Made by a program: the position numbers and the translations under genes
NCBI RefSeq assembly: GCF_003925875.1
Contig: NZ_AP019309.1
Span: forward strand, 682,001-746,000
Reading direction: 5' to 3'
Length of the DNA stretch: 64,000 nucleotides
DNA from: Intestinibaculum porci
GTDB lineage: Bacteria > Bacillota_I > Bacilli_A > Erysipelotrichales > Coprobacillaceae
Notes under the pieces: generated by a model
Told to the model about the DNA's origin: nothing
Databases searched by the model: none
The model's input: only the letters and a program-made list of their open reading frames with translations
Shown: piece by piece, positions 17,766 to 24,606 of the stretch
Numbering within the stretch: the first letter of the stretch is position 1
Layout of the letters: each line of letters opens with the position of its first letter

Positions 17766-17808
17766 AGCGGCGAAAACCCCACGGCTTGCCGTGGGGATGA
17801 AAGCCGCT
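17766..17808 (+). repeat. Left-end hairpin of the IS200/IS605 element, terminator-like
   Basis: Inner 9-bp arms CCCCACGGC/GCCGTGGGG are enclosed by outer arms AGCGGC (17766-17771) and GCCGCT (17803-17808). Eight T follow, so this end may also stop transcription arriving from the permease. Confidence 0.8.
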
Positions 17809-17821
17809 TTTTTTTATGATT

Positions 17822-17853
17822 TTGTAGACAGAAACATAGATAGGATATATAAT
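17822..17853 (+). promoter_or_regulatory. Promoter of the IS200/IS605 operon
   Basis: TTGTAG (17822-17827) with TATATA (17846-17851, spacer 18) or the overlapping TATAAT (17848-17853, spacer 20), ahead of an AAGGAGG site. Confidence 0.45.
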
Positions 17854-17878
17854 ATAGATAGATTAAGGAGGATATGCT

Positions 17879-18058
17879 ATGTCTAAATCAAAAAACGTTC
17901 AGGTTAATATATCAATTCCCAAAGAATGGAAGGACGAGCTTGAAAATATTGCTCGCATCTATTCAGTTGAAGAAGGAAAGAAGGTAACTTTTCTTGAGCT
18001 GATGCGAAGAGGCATTCAGGAAAAGTACCAGCTTGGTGATCCTGATGAGAAACGGTGA
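17879..18058 (+). CDS. Small ribbon-helix-helix-like protein of the IS element
   Basis: A 59-residue ORF starting MSKSKNVQVNISIPKEW after an AAGGAGGAT site. The N-terminal strand VQVNISIP followed by two helices (EWKDELENIARIY and TFLELMRRGIQEKY) fits a ribbon-helix-helix DNA-binding fold. It is the first gene of the element and overlaps tnpA by 14 bases. I infer that it controls expression of the operon or assists transposition; neither is shown. It is not part of the minimal IS605 design. Confidence 0.65.
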   Translation: MSKSKNVQVNISIPKEWKDELENIARIYSVEEGKKVTFLELMRRGIQEKYQLGDPDEKR

Positions 18059-18476
18059 TCAGTATCACAGCGCAGCACACTGCCGGTATCTGACACAGTA
18101 CCATATTATATGGTGCCCAAAATTCAGATATTCAGTGCTCGGCGATGAAGCCGGAGACATGCTCAAGAAAATACTTGCAGACATTTGCAGCAGATACAGC
18201 TACAGCATTAAAGCGCTGGAAGTCATGCCTGACCACATTCATATTTTTGTGGACTGCCCCCAGACTGTAGCGCCGTGCGACATAGTCAGAACCCTCAAAT
18301 CATTAAGTGCAGTTGAAATGTTCAGAGCCTTTCCCAAACTGAAGCGTTTTTATGCGAAATGCGGGAAACTGTGGTCTGACGGATATTTTATATCAACTGT
18401 CGGTCATATAAGCGAAACGACGGTTCAGAAATATATAGAGGAGCAGAAGAGCCATGAGAGAAAGAAAGAAATGTAA
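18045..18476 (+). CDS. tnpA: Y1 HUH transposase TnpA (IS200/IS605)
   Basis: With ATG at 18045 the protein is 143 residues, the usual size. The HUH metal motif is H64-I-H66 (PDHIHIFVD) and the catalytic tyrosine is Y130 in TVQKYIEEQ. It excises and inserts single-stranded DNA by recognising end hairpins. A TTG at 18033 in the same frame is a possible alternative start. It overlaps the RHH ORF by 14 bases and tnpB by 23 bases, so translation is probably coupled. No damage is seen. Confidence 0.95.
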   Translation: MRNGDQYHSAAHCRYLTQYHIIWCPKFRYSVLGDEAGDMLKKILADICSRYSYSIKALEVMPDHIHIFVDCPQTVAPCDIVRTLKSLSAVEMFRAFPKLKRFYAKCGKLWSDGYFISTVGHISETTVQKYIEEQKSHERKKEM

Positions 18477-20076
18477 GCTGACAGATTACCAAAAGCAGCT
18501 GCGCCAGTACCATAAAAACTCGCCAAGACACGTTCTTGTCCTTGAGGCGGATATCCCCTACCAGGACAGATGCAGAATTTTTCACTATGCTGATCTTGTG
18601 CGCAAAGCCGGCAACGAACTTGTCGGAATTATGAAAAATAATCTTGAGCAGCTGACACGCACAAAGAAATACAGATATTTCAACAGGGAATATGGGAAAT
18701 GCAAGGCGGCTGAAGACGAGGACGGTCTTAAGGCTGCTGCCAAAAAGCTAAAGGAGCTTCAGCAGTCATATAATGTTACATTTGACTTCTGCAGAAAGGC
18801 TATGGTTCCTCTTGATAATAAGTATGGCATTGATGCAGTATTCGGACTCACAAAAGCCGAGGATGTGTGGCGCGGAGTTGAAAAATGCCTGTATTCAGGT
18901 GGAAAAGACATTCACTTTTCAAAGCGTGGGGATCTTCCATGCATCAGAGCAAAACAGATTAACAGAGGCATCATCATGAAAGCGAGGGAAGACTCTCTGA
19001 CATTTTCGTTTCATGGAATGACATTTGGCGTTCTGGTAAAGGACAGATTCGAAAGCGATGAAGTCAGCGCTGTTCTTTCGTACATGAACGATCCTGAAGC
19101 CAGCGACAGAGCTGCAGTCAGCGCGATGAATGCTTCCGGCGAAATTATCAGCACATATAGACCGTGTTACGTATCTTTGTCATGCTCAGTCATCAGAGGA
19201 AAAATGAGAGTCTTCGTTCACATAACAATCGAAGGCAGATCCGTTACAAAATACAACAGATTCGGATGCAGAAGACATAAGCTGGGACATGGCGTTGTAG
19301 GATGTGACATCGGCACTCAGACAATTGCCTATACATCTGATACTGAAGTTGGTCTTAGGAATCTTGCCGAAAGAGGCTCTTCTGTCTCAGAGAATGAAAG
19401 AAAAGAGCGTCTGCTCCTTCGCTCAATGGATAGGTCGAAAAGAGCTACGAATCCTGACAACTACAACGCTGACGGCACGATCAGAAAAGGGCCCAAGAAA
19501 TGGAAGTTCTCCCGCAGATATATGAAGCTGAAAGCAAAGCATACCGAGCTCTGCCGCATCAATGCGGTTAACAGGCATCTTGCTATTAACGAGGAGGTTA
19601 ATCATCTGAGAAGCCTAGGTGATATCTTTGTAACAGAGCCGAAGAACACGAAGAAGCTTCAGAAGCGCTCCACAAAGGATGGCACAGATAAAAACGGCAG
19701 ATGCACCAGAAAGAAGCGGTTTGGAAAGTCTGTTAAGAACAGATGCCCCGGCTATTTTCAGACGCAGGCAGAACAAAAGTTTGCCTGCTATATAGAAGTT
19801 CCTAATAACTATCGTGCAAGCCAGTACGATCACACATCAGACAGCTATATTAAAAAAGAGCTGTCGCAGCGCATGTACAGTCTTTCGGACGGAACGGCTG
19901 TTCAGAGAGACTGGTATTCCTCATATCTGCTCTACAGTATTGATACTGTGAACATGACGATTGACAAATCAAAATGCATTACTGGATTCAGTGACAAGTA
20001 CGCAAAGGAACGTGCTATGATCAGCTGGATTATAAAGAATAAGATTCGGGTGTTGAACAGCGGAATAAGATTTTAG
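18454..20076 (+). CDS. tnpB: TnpB-like RNA-guided nuclease lacking the zinc ribbon
   Basis: At 540 residues it is longer than common TnpB (about 350-450). RuvC-like residues are D285 in VVGCDIGTQT, E395 in FVTEPKN and D486 in VQRDWYSSYLL. The region between E395 and D486, which in most TnpB holds two CxxC pairs, instead reads RASQYDHTSD and KKELSQRMYSLSDG with no such cysteines. I recall a similar pattern in a group of OrfB proteins, so this is probably a subfamily rather than decay. The N-terminal 270 residues are helical and basic, as for a guide-RNA/target recognition lobe. It should cut DNA guided by an RNA from the 3' end of the element. Confidence 0.88.
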   Translation: MRERKKCKLTDYQKQLRQYHKNSPRHVLVLEADIPYQDRCRIFHYADLVRKAGNELVGIMKNNLEQLTRTKKYRYFNREYGKCKAAEDEDGLKAAAKKLKELQQSYNVTFDFCRKAMVPLDNKYGIDAVFGLTKAEDVWRGVEKCLYSGGKDIHFSKRGDLPCIRAKQINRGIIMKAREDSLTFSFHGMTFGVLVKDRFESDEVSAVLSYMNDPEASDRAAVSAMNASGEIISTYRPCYVSLSCSVIRGKMRVFVHITIEGRSVTKYNRFGCRRHKLGHGVVGCDIGTQTIAYTSDTEVGLRNLAERGSSVSENERKERLLLRSMDRSKRATNPDNYNADGTIRKGPKKWKFSRRYMKLKAKHTELCRINAVNRHLAINEEVNHLRSLGDIFVTEPKNTKKLQKRSTKDGTDKNGRCTRKKRFGKSVKNRCPGYFQTQAEQKFACYIEVPNNYRASQYDHTSDSYIKKELSQRMYSLSDGTAVQRDWYSSYLLYSIDTVNMTIDKSKCITGFSDKYAKERAMISWIIKNKIRVLNSGIRF

Positions 20077-20305
20077 AGATGTTCAGTTCAGTGCCGAGGG
20101 GAACCTGACTGCGTTTCCCGTGTGAAAGCACAAAGACGGCCGATAATGTGTCCAGTGGGATGCTTGACCGTCAGGTTAGCTGCTCCGGCAGAAAGACAGA
20201 TGTGCTGAAGTCCGCACTGTTTCCTTCGCGAAATAGTGCCGTGCGATTGTACGCCTTCTGCAGAATGCCGCCAGAGAACCCCCACGGCTTGCCGTGGGGA
20301 GCAGT
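20077..20305 (+). ncRNA. Putative TnpB omega-RNA (reRNA) scaffold
   Basis: The 229 bases from the tnpB stop to the right end have no gene, are GC-rich and contain several complementary blocks, ending in the right-end hairpin. In studied TnpB systems this segment is the RNA scaffold and the guide is the DNA immediately beyond the right end. Here the guide would begin CAGCACTAGG at 20306, inside the permease gene. The RNA itself is inferred, and its 5' end may lie within tnpB. Confidence 0.6.
20280..20299 (+). repeat. Right-end hairpin of the IS200/IS605 element
   Basis: Same 20-base hairpin as at 17777-17796, six bases before the inferred right boundary. Confidence 0.85.
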
Positions 20306-20622
20306 CAGCACTAGGAACTGGCAAGATGGTAGCCAACAGCATTTCCTCAATGCTCACAAGTACCTCTACTCAGACAACCGTTTCTGCCTCTTCATCACAG
20401 AAAGGCCCATCTGGTCCGGGCGCTCAAGGCGGTCCTGGCCGGATGATGCAAAATGCCATGACTTCTCCAACGAATAAGCAGTTAGATGTCTCTGTGAGTG
20501 CTTCGGTCATTGGTGAATTAGCTGGTGTCAGTTGCGCCATCTGTCTGCTTTCGATCGCTGTGCCATCTAGCTATATCTTACGTCTGTCACCACGACAAAT
20601 TTTAATGAAGAAGGAGGGCTAA
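20306..20622 (+). pseudogene. MacB/FtsX-type ABC permease, 3' part
   Basis: The remaining 105 codons of the permease split at 17760. They encode the rest of TM3, a Gln/Gly/Pro/Ser-rich loop (SSSQKGPSGPGAQGGPG), TM4 (about ELAGVSCAICLLSIAVPSSYIL) and the cytoplasmic end SPRQILMKKEG. The part shows no further lesions. Its stop lies two bases before the ATPase start codon, so the original genes were coupled. Precise excision of the element would restore the full gene. Confidence 0.88.
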
Positions 20623-20624
20623 AG

Positions 20625-21299
20625 ATGAGTTTATTAACGTTTAAAGATGTCAGCTATTATTATCAGGATGGCAGAAAACGTGTCGATATTCTAAGTCAGG
20701 CCAACTATCGCTTTGAAAAAGGAAAAACGTATGCCATTGTTGGTGCTTCGGGCAGCGGAAAAACAACGTCGATTTCATTAGCAGGCGGCCTTGATGTGCC
20801 TAAAGAAGGAGAGATTCTTTATCAGGATCAGTCTTTAAAAAAGATTGGTCTTAATAAATATCGACGTCAGAATGTCTCTATTGTCTTCCAGTCTTATAAT
20901 CTGATTACGTATATGAATGCGTGTCAGAATGTCGTCAATGCGATGGAGATTGCCCATATCCAGGAAAGTCATAAAAAGCAGAAAGCGTTGGATATTCTGG
21001 CAAGCTTAGGTTTAAGCAAAGAGGAAGCAACGCGTGATATCCGCAAGTTATCTGGCGGTCAGCAGCAGCGTATTGCCATTGCCAGGGCGATCGCGAAAGA
21101 TGTTGCTTTGATTCTTTGTGATGAACCAACTGGTAACTTAGATCAGGATACATCAAAAGGTATAATAGATACCTTTATCCAGTTAGCACATGAACACAAT
21201 AAATGTGTCATCATTGTCACGCATGATCCCCAGTTAGCTCGACAAATGGATCACTCTCTTGCTATTCAAAATGGTCAATTGGTTGAAACTGTCTCTTAA
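20625..21299 (+). CDS. ABC transporter ATP-binding protein (MacB/LolD type)
   Basis: The 224-residue ATPase has Walker A GASGSGKT at 40-47, a Q-loop in VFQSYNL, signature LSGGQ at 142-146, Walker B ALILCDE at 161-167 and the H-loop H200. It belongs to the FtsE/LolD/MacB class that pairs with FtsX-like permeases. Its partner is the interrupted gene at 16623-20622. With the IS in place the complex cannot form unless the insertion is excised or another permease is used. A GGAGG site lies in the end of the permease gene. Confidence 0.95.
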   Translation: MSLLTFKDVSYYYQDGRKRVDILSQANYRFEKGKTYAIVGASGSGKTTSISLAGGLDVPKEGEILYQDQSLKKIGLNKYRRQNVSIVFQSYNLITYMNACQNVVNAMEIAHIQESHKKQKALDILASLGLSKEEATRDIRKLSGGQQQRIAIARAIAKDVALILCDEPTGNLDQDTSKGIIDTFIQLAHEHNKCVIIVTHDPQLARQMDHSLAIQNGQLVETVS

Positions 21300-21313
21300 G
21301 AGGCAGTTTTTTT
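21287..21313 (+). terminator. Intrinsic terminator after the ABC ATPase
   Basis: Stem AACTGTCTC (21287-21295) with GAGGCAGTT (21300-21308, one G-T pair), then TTTTT. The following 190 bases up to the next promoter show no gene or clear motif. Confidence 0.8.
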
Positions 21314-21507
21314 CGCTTGTACGTTTTTTCTTTAGATGAAGTTCTTGGTTTGATATGATGGTGTTGAAAAGTACAGTCTTATGGTTTCAAAAAAATAAAG
21401 ATGCATACGAACACATTTAATAAGACGATGCTTATGGGTGATGTATTTGTCTTTGCAATGATCATCATACACCTTGTGAAAAAAGAAAATTTTGATGTGC
21501 ACACAGA

Positions 21508-21536
21508 TTGACAAGAATGATGATATTGTGTATTAT
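21508..21536 (+). promoter_or_regulatory. Promoter of the peptide-binding lipoprotein gene
   Basis: Consensus TTGACA (21508-21513), 17 bases, TATTAT (21531-21536). Confidence 0.8.
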
Positions 21537-21575
21537 CAGATTAACCTAGTGAGTAATAGGGTAAGGAGGATATTT

Positions 21576-23201
21576 ATGAAAAGAATTATTGGTGCGACGC
21601 TCAGCTTAGTGACTGCTTTTTCTTTAACCGCTTGTGGCAATAGCGGCAGTAAAGCTGAATCATTCAACTATGCTTTAAACTCTGATATCAGTTCATTAGA
21701 TACATCAGCTGTTGATGATGAAGGTTCTATTGTTGTTTTAAAGCAGAGTATTGAAGGTTTAATGGTCAATGATGCCAAAGGGAATACGATTCCTGGGATG
21801 GCTAAAAAGATCACCAAAAGCAAGAACGGTTTAACATATACCTTTACTTTACGCGATGCGAAGTGGAGTAATGGTGATCAAGTCAAAGCCGAAGACTTTG
21901 TTTATGCATGGCAGCGTATTTTTAAAGAAGCGGGTTCCTATGAATATATGTTTGGTTCAAGTGCCGCAAATATTAAAAATGCGGACGCCTTATCGGCAAA
22001 ACAGGAAGCTGGCAAGACGTTAACACAGAAAGATTTAAATAGCTTAGGTATCAAAGCAAAAGATGATCATACTGTAGTTGTAAATTTGGAAAAGAAAGTG
22101 GCTTTCTTTGAACAACTGATGACATTTACATGCTTTAGACCTATTGATGCGTCTTTTGCGAAGAAACAAGGCAAAAGTTACGGTAAGAGCGTCAAATCCT
22201 TTGTCTCTAATGGTCCTTTCAAAGTGACGTCATGGACAAAAGGGTCAAAAATTGTTTTAGCCAAGAATAAAGATTACTATGATGCCAATAAAGTAGAATT
22301 AGATAACCTGACCATTCATTTGGCTCAGGATGCTAAAAGTGCGGCGAGTGCTTTTGAAAATGGAACGGTAGACTTATTCCATGTGGATAGCTCATTAGTC
22401 AGCAAGTATAAGAAGAAAGCAGGTTACTTTACTTACAATACTGGTTTTGAATACTATCTTTCATTAAACTTAAAGAATAAAGCTTTAGCGAATAAGAATA
22501 TTCGTTATGCCTTATCTTACGCGATCAATAAAAAAGATTTTGCGGATAACATCTTAGGAGATGGCTCAAGTGCCGCAAAAGGCTTTGTCCTTTCTGATTT
22601 AGCGAATTCTCCTAGCGGGAAAGAATTCAGAAGTCAGGCCGGGAACTGGCAGACATTATCTTATAATCAGCAGAAAGCGCAGGAATATCTCAACAAAGGC
22701 TTAAAAGAATTAGGTAAGAAATCGATTACTTTAGATGTTTTATATGGTTCTGACGAAGAAACAATGAAACAGTTAGCAACCTTTGTCCAGTCTTCATTAA
22801 AGAAATTAAAAGGCGTTAAGATTAATGTTACAGCGACAGTAAAAGAAGACCGTACGGGTAATAAAATGCCAAATGGTGAATATGATATTGCCTGCACACG
22901 CTGGGGTCCAGATTATCAGGATCCAACAACATTCCTCAACCTTTTAACAAAAGGGAATCAGAATAACTTTGGTAAATATGATTCGAAAGCTTACAACAAA
23001 CAGATGAACATTGTGAAAAACAGTGATAACATGACAACAAGATGGAATGCCATGATCAAAGCAGATCAGATTCTCTCACAGGATTTACCAATTATCCCTG
23101 TTTATGAAAAAGCTGGGGCCATGATGATGAATAAAGACTATACTGGCTTTATCAATAAACCAGTCATTGGTACTATCTTTAAATATGTCCATAAGAAATA
23201 G
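21576..23201 (+). CDS. oppA: Oligopeptide ABC transporter substrate-binding lipoprotein
   Basis: The 541-residue precursor starts MKRIIGATLSLV with a lipoprotein signal ending at the lipobox LTAC, so the mature protein should be lipid-anchored outside the membrane. The body is a family 5 solute-binding protein: NYALNSDISSLDTSAVDDEGS, FTLRDAKWSNGDQVKAEDFVY and YDIACTRWGPDYQDPTTFL are typical of OppA. The ATG at 21576 is chosen for its AAGGAGGA site and because an upstream in-frame ATG would precede the promoter. It stands alone, without permease or ATPase genes nearby, so it must serve a transporter encoded elsewhere or act as a sensor. Confidence 0.9.
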   Translation: MKRIIGATLSLVTAFSLTACGNSGSKAESFNYALNSDISSLDTSAVDDEGSIVVLKQSIEGLMVNDAKGNTIPGMAKKITKSKNGLTYTFTLRDAKWSNGDQVKAEDFVYAWQRIFKEAGSYEYMFGSSAANIKNADALSAKQEAGKTLTQKDLNSLGIKAKDDHTVVVNLEKKVAFFEQLMTFTCFRPIDASFAKKQGKSYGKSVKSFVSNGPFKVTSWTKGSKIVLAKNKDYYDANKVELDNLTIHLAQDAKSAASAFENGTVDLFHVDSSLVSKYKKKAGYFTYNTGFEYYLSLNLKNKALANKNIRYALSYAINKKDFADNILGDGSSAAKGFVLSDLANSPSGKEFRSQAGNWQTLSYNQQKAQEYLNKGLKELGKKSITLDVLYGSDEETMKQLATFVQSSLKKLKGVKINVTATVKEDRTGNKMPNGEYDIACTRWGPDYQDPTTFLNLLTKGNQNNFGKYDSKAYNKQMNIVKNSDNMTTRWNAMIKADQILSQDLPIIPVYEKAGAMMMNKDYTGFINKPVIGTIFKYVHKK

Positions 23202-23223
23202 ACCTTTTCGAAGGTCTTTTTTT
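23200..23223 (+). terminator. Intrinsic terminator after oppA
   Basis: Perfect stem AGACCTT/AAGGTCT with a TTCG tetraloop followed by T6, overlapping the stop codon. Confidence 0.9.
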
Positions 23224-23351
23224 ATATAATTTATCAAATGATCATTAAAGAAGATGCTTAATGATTTTGCTTTTTGGCGCATGAAAAGTAGTTATGTAAA
23301 GAATAGATCTTAACCTTATTTTTCTATATATTTGAGAGCATTGTCTATAAG

Positions 23352-23381
23352 AAAAAGGCAGTAAGCTATGGGATTACTGCC
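23352..23381 (-). terminator. Intrinsic terminator of the minus-strand HAD operon
   Basis: Stem 23357-23364 with 23374-23381 (8 bp) is followed on the minus strand by TTTTTCTT. A second, perfect 22-base palindrome (23407-23428) immediately follows the stop codon of the small ORF, giving two hairpins in tandem. Confidence 0.75.
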
Positions 23382-23428
23382 AGAAAAATAAAATTCATGT
23401 CAATGAGGTGAATGCCTAGGCATTCACC

Positions 23429-23692
23429 TTAATGGCGTGGATGAAAATCGAGATAGTAGGCATAATCGACAATCCACATATCATCACTATAGCCAGGGGC
23501 ACAAGGGATGGAATGCGTGGGGATATCTTCCTTGATATGCTCATAAATTTCTGCGAGTGGATAATCACCATGACCAACGTTGTTGTAGTCGATGACATAA
23601 CAGAACCATCCTTCGTAGTAACATTCGATCATATTATAACAATTATCGGCGATATCATAATATTTGCTTAAACGACATTTTTGTGCGTCCAT
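23429..23692 (-). CDS. Small Tyr/Asp/Cys-rich hypothetical protein
   Basis: An 87-residue acidic protein with many tyrosines and four cysteines, starting MDAQKCRLSKYYDIADNC. No signal peptide, membrane helix or known family is recognised. An AGGAGGTCAAT site precedes the ATG and the gene starts nine bases after the HAD gene, so both are one transcript ending at the terminator near 23352. The good ribosome site and operon position support a real gene. Confidence 0.6.
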   Translation of the reverse strand: MDAQKCRLSKYYDIADNCYNMIECYYEGWFCYVIDYNNVGHGDYPLAEIYEHIKEDIPTHSIPCAPGYSDDMWIVDYAYYLDFHPRH

Positions 23693-23701
23693 ATTGACCT
23701 C

Positions 23702-24490
23702 CTAAAAAAGCTTAAAATGTTTGAGGGCACGATAAATCCCATCATCATTGATATCTGATGTCTTATAAGTGACATGATCAAAAATGGCAGGGTTACTATT
23801 GCCCATCGCAATGGATTCCTTGGTATATTCTAACATCGCGAGGTCGTTTGTGGAATCCCCTACGGAAATTGTATTTTCCCAAGGAATGCCTAAATACTCA
23901 ATAATCTTTTGAATGCCTGTTGCTTTCGAATAGCCTTTAGGGGCATTTTCCACAAAGTTGTCAGCTCTTTGGATAAAGGTCAGATCATTGGCAAATGTTT
24001 TCTTAAAGGTTTCAATATCACTATCACAAAAATACCAGCAGGCCATTTTATCAAAAGAATAAACATCATGGGCATGATAATCTTTGACATTGAAGCCTTG
24101 ATTCATATAGCGCTCGCGGAAATGAATGTTCAGGGGATCACGTAAGTGTTCTGGATAATAAACCCCATCACGGGATTCCAGGACGTTTTCTAAACGGCAG
24201 GCAATCGAGACATCAATGATTTTTTTACAGAGATCAAGGGGTAAGGGATGGTAAAAGATCTCTTTTCCCTGGTAGTAAATATCAGTGCCCAGACCGCAAA
24301 TAAAGCCATCGACATCCAGGTTTTTGATCTGCTTTTCGATAAAAGCGTTACAGCGGCCCGTATTAATAAACATCAGATGGCCATTTGATCGCGCTAAGGC
24401 TAGGGCCTTTAAAGTGCTTTCTGGAATGGTGAAAGTATCCTCTGTGGAGAGGGTGCCATCGATGTCAAAAAAGACAATTTTTCTATTCAT
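23702..24490 (-). CDS. HAD-superfamily phosphatase, Cof/IIB type
   Basis: The 262-residue protein has HAD motif I FFDIDGTLS (about residues 7-15), motif II in INTGR, and motifs III/IV in K-x-n-GDSTNDLAML near 215-225, with the alpha/beta C2 cap of the Cof subfamily between them. Such enzymes dephosphorylate sugar phosphates or flavin/pyridoxal phosphates in the cytoplasm. The substrate cannot be read from sequence. It leads a two-gene minus-strand operon whose promoter abuts that of nfnAB. Confidence 0.9.
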   Translation of the reverse strand: MNRKIVFFDIDGTLSTEDTFTIPESTLKALALARSNGHLMFINTGRCNAFIEKQIKNLDVDGFICGLGTDIYYQGKEIFYHPLPLDLCKKIIDVSIACRLENVLESRDGVYYPEHLRDPLNIHFRERYMNQGFNVKDYHAHDVYSFDKMACWYFCDSDIETFKKTFANDLTFIQRADNFVENAPKGYSKATGIQKIIEYLGIPWENTISVGDSTNDLAMLEYTKESIAMGNSNPAIFDHVTYKTSDINDDGIYRALKHFKLF

Positions 24491-24520
24491 TTTTCGTATT
24501 CTCCTTAATATTACCCTGCT

Positions 24521-24549
24521 ATCTTATCCTGAAAACGCTCACCTTGCAA
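24521..24549 (-). promoter_or_regulatory. Promoter of the HAD operon
   Basis: On the minus strand TTGCAA (24544-24549), 17 bases, TAAGAT (24521-24526). Confidence 0.6.
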
Positions 24550-24578
24550 TTGTTAATTGTGAAAGGTTATGTTAAAAT
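24550..24578 (+). promoter_or_regulatory. nfnAB promoter
   Basis: TTGTTA (24550-24555), 17 bases, TAAAAT (24573-24578). Its -35 directly abuts the -35 of the divergent HAD promoter. Confidence 0.65.
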
Positions 24579-24606
24579 AGCACGTATAAAGGAGTGTAAA
24601 TAAACT

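Larger units (their letters stand above)
17761..20305 (+). mobile_element. IS200/IS605-family element with RHH ORF, tnpA and tnpB
   Basis: A roughly 2.55-kb element with near-identical terminal hairpins (CCCCACGGC-TT-GCCGTGGGG at 17777-17796 and 20280-20299). It carries a Y1 HUH transposase gene and a TnpB gene in one operon. No target duplication is expected or seen. The left flank ends TTTATGTTAT and the right flank begins CAGCACTAGG; joined, they restore the permease frame (FML-S-ALGTGK). Boundaries could shift by a base or two, but the restored frame limits the options. Confidence 0.92.

Noticed and set aside
20148-20477. Open frame of 109 codons across the right end of the IS200/IS605 element
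   Set aside because: It runs through the putative RNA scaffold in a different frame from the permease remnant and has no ribosome site.
23432-23671. Plus-strand 79-codon frame opposite the Tyr-rich ORF
   Set aside because: No promoter or ribosome site; the minus-strand gene has a clear ribosome site and operon context.
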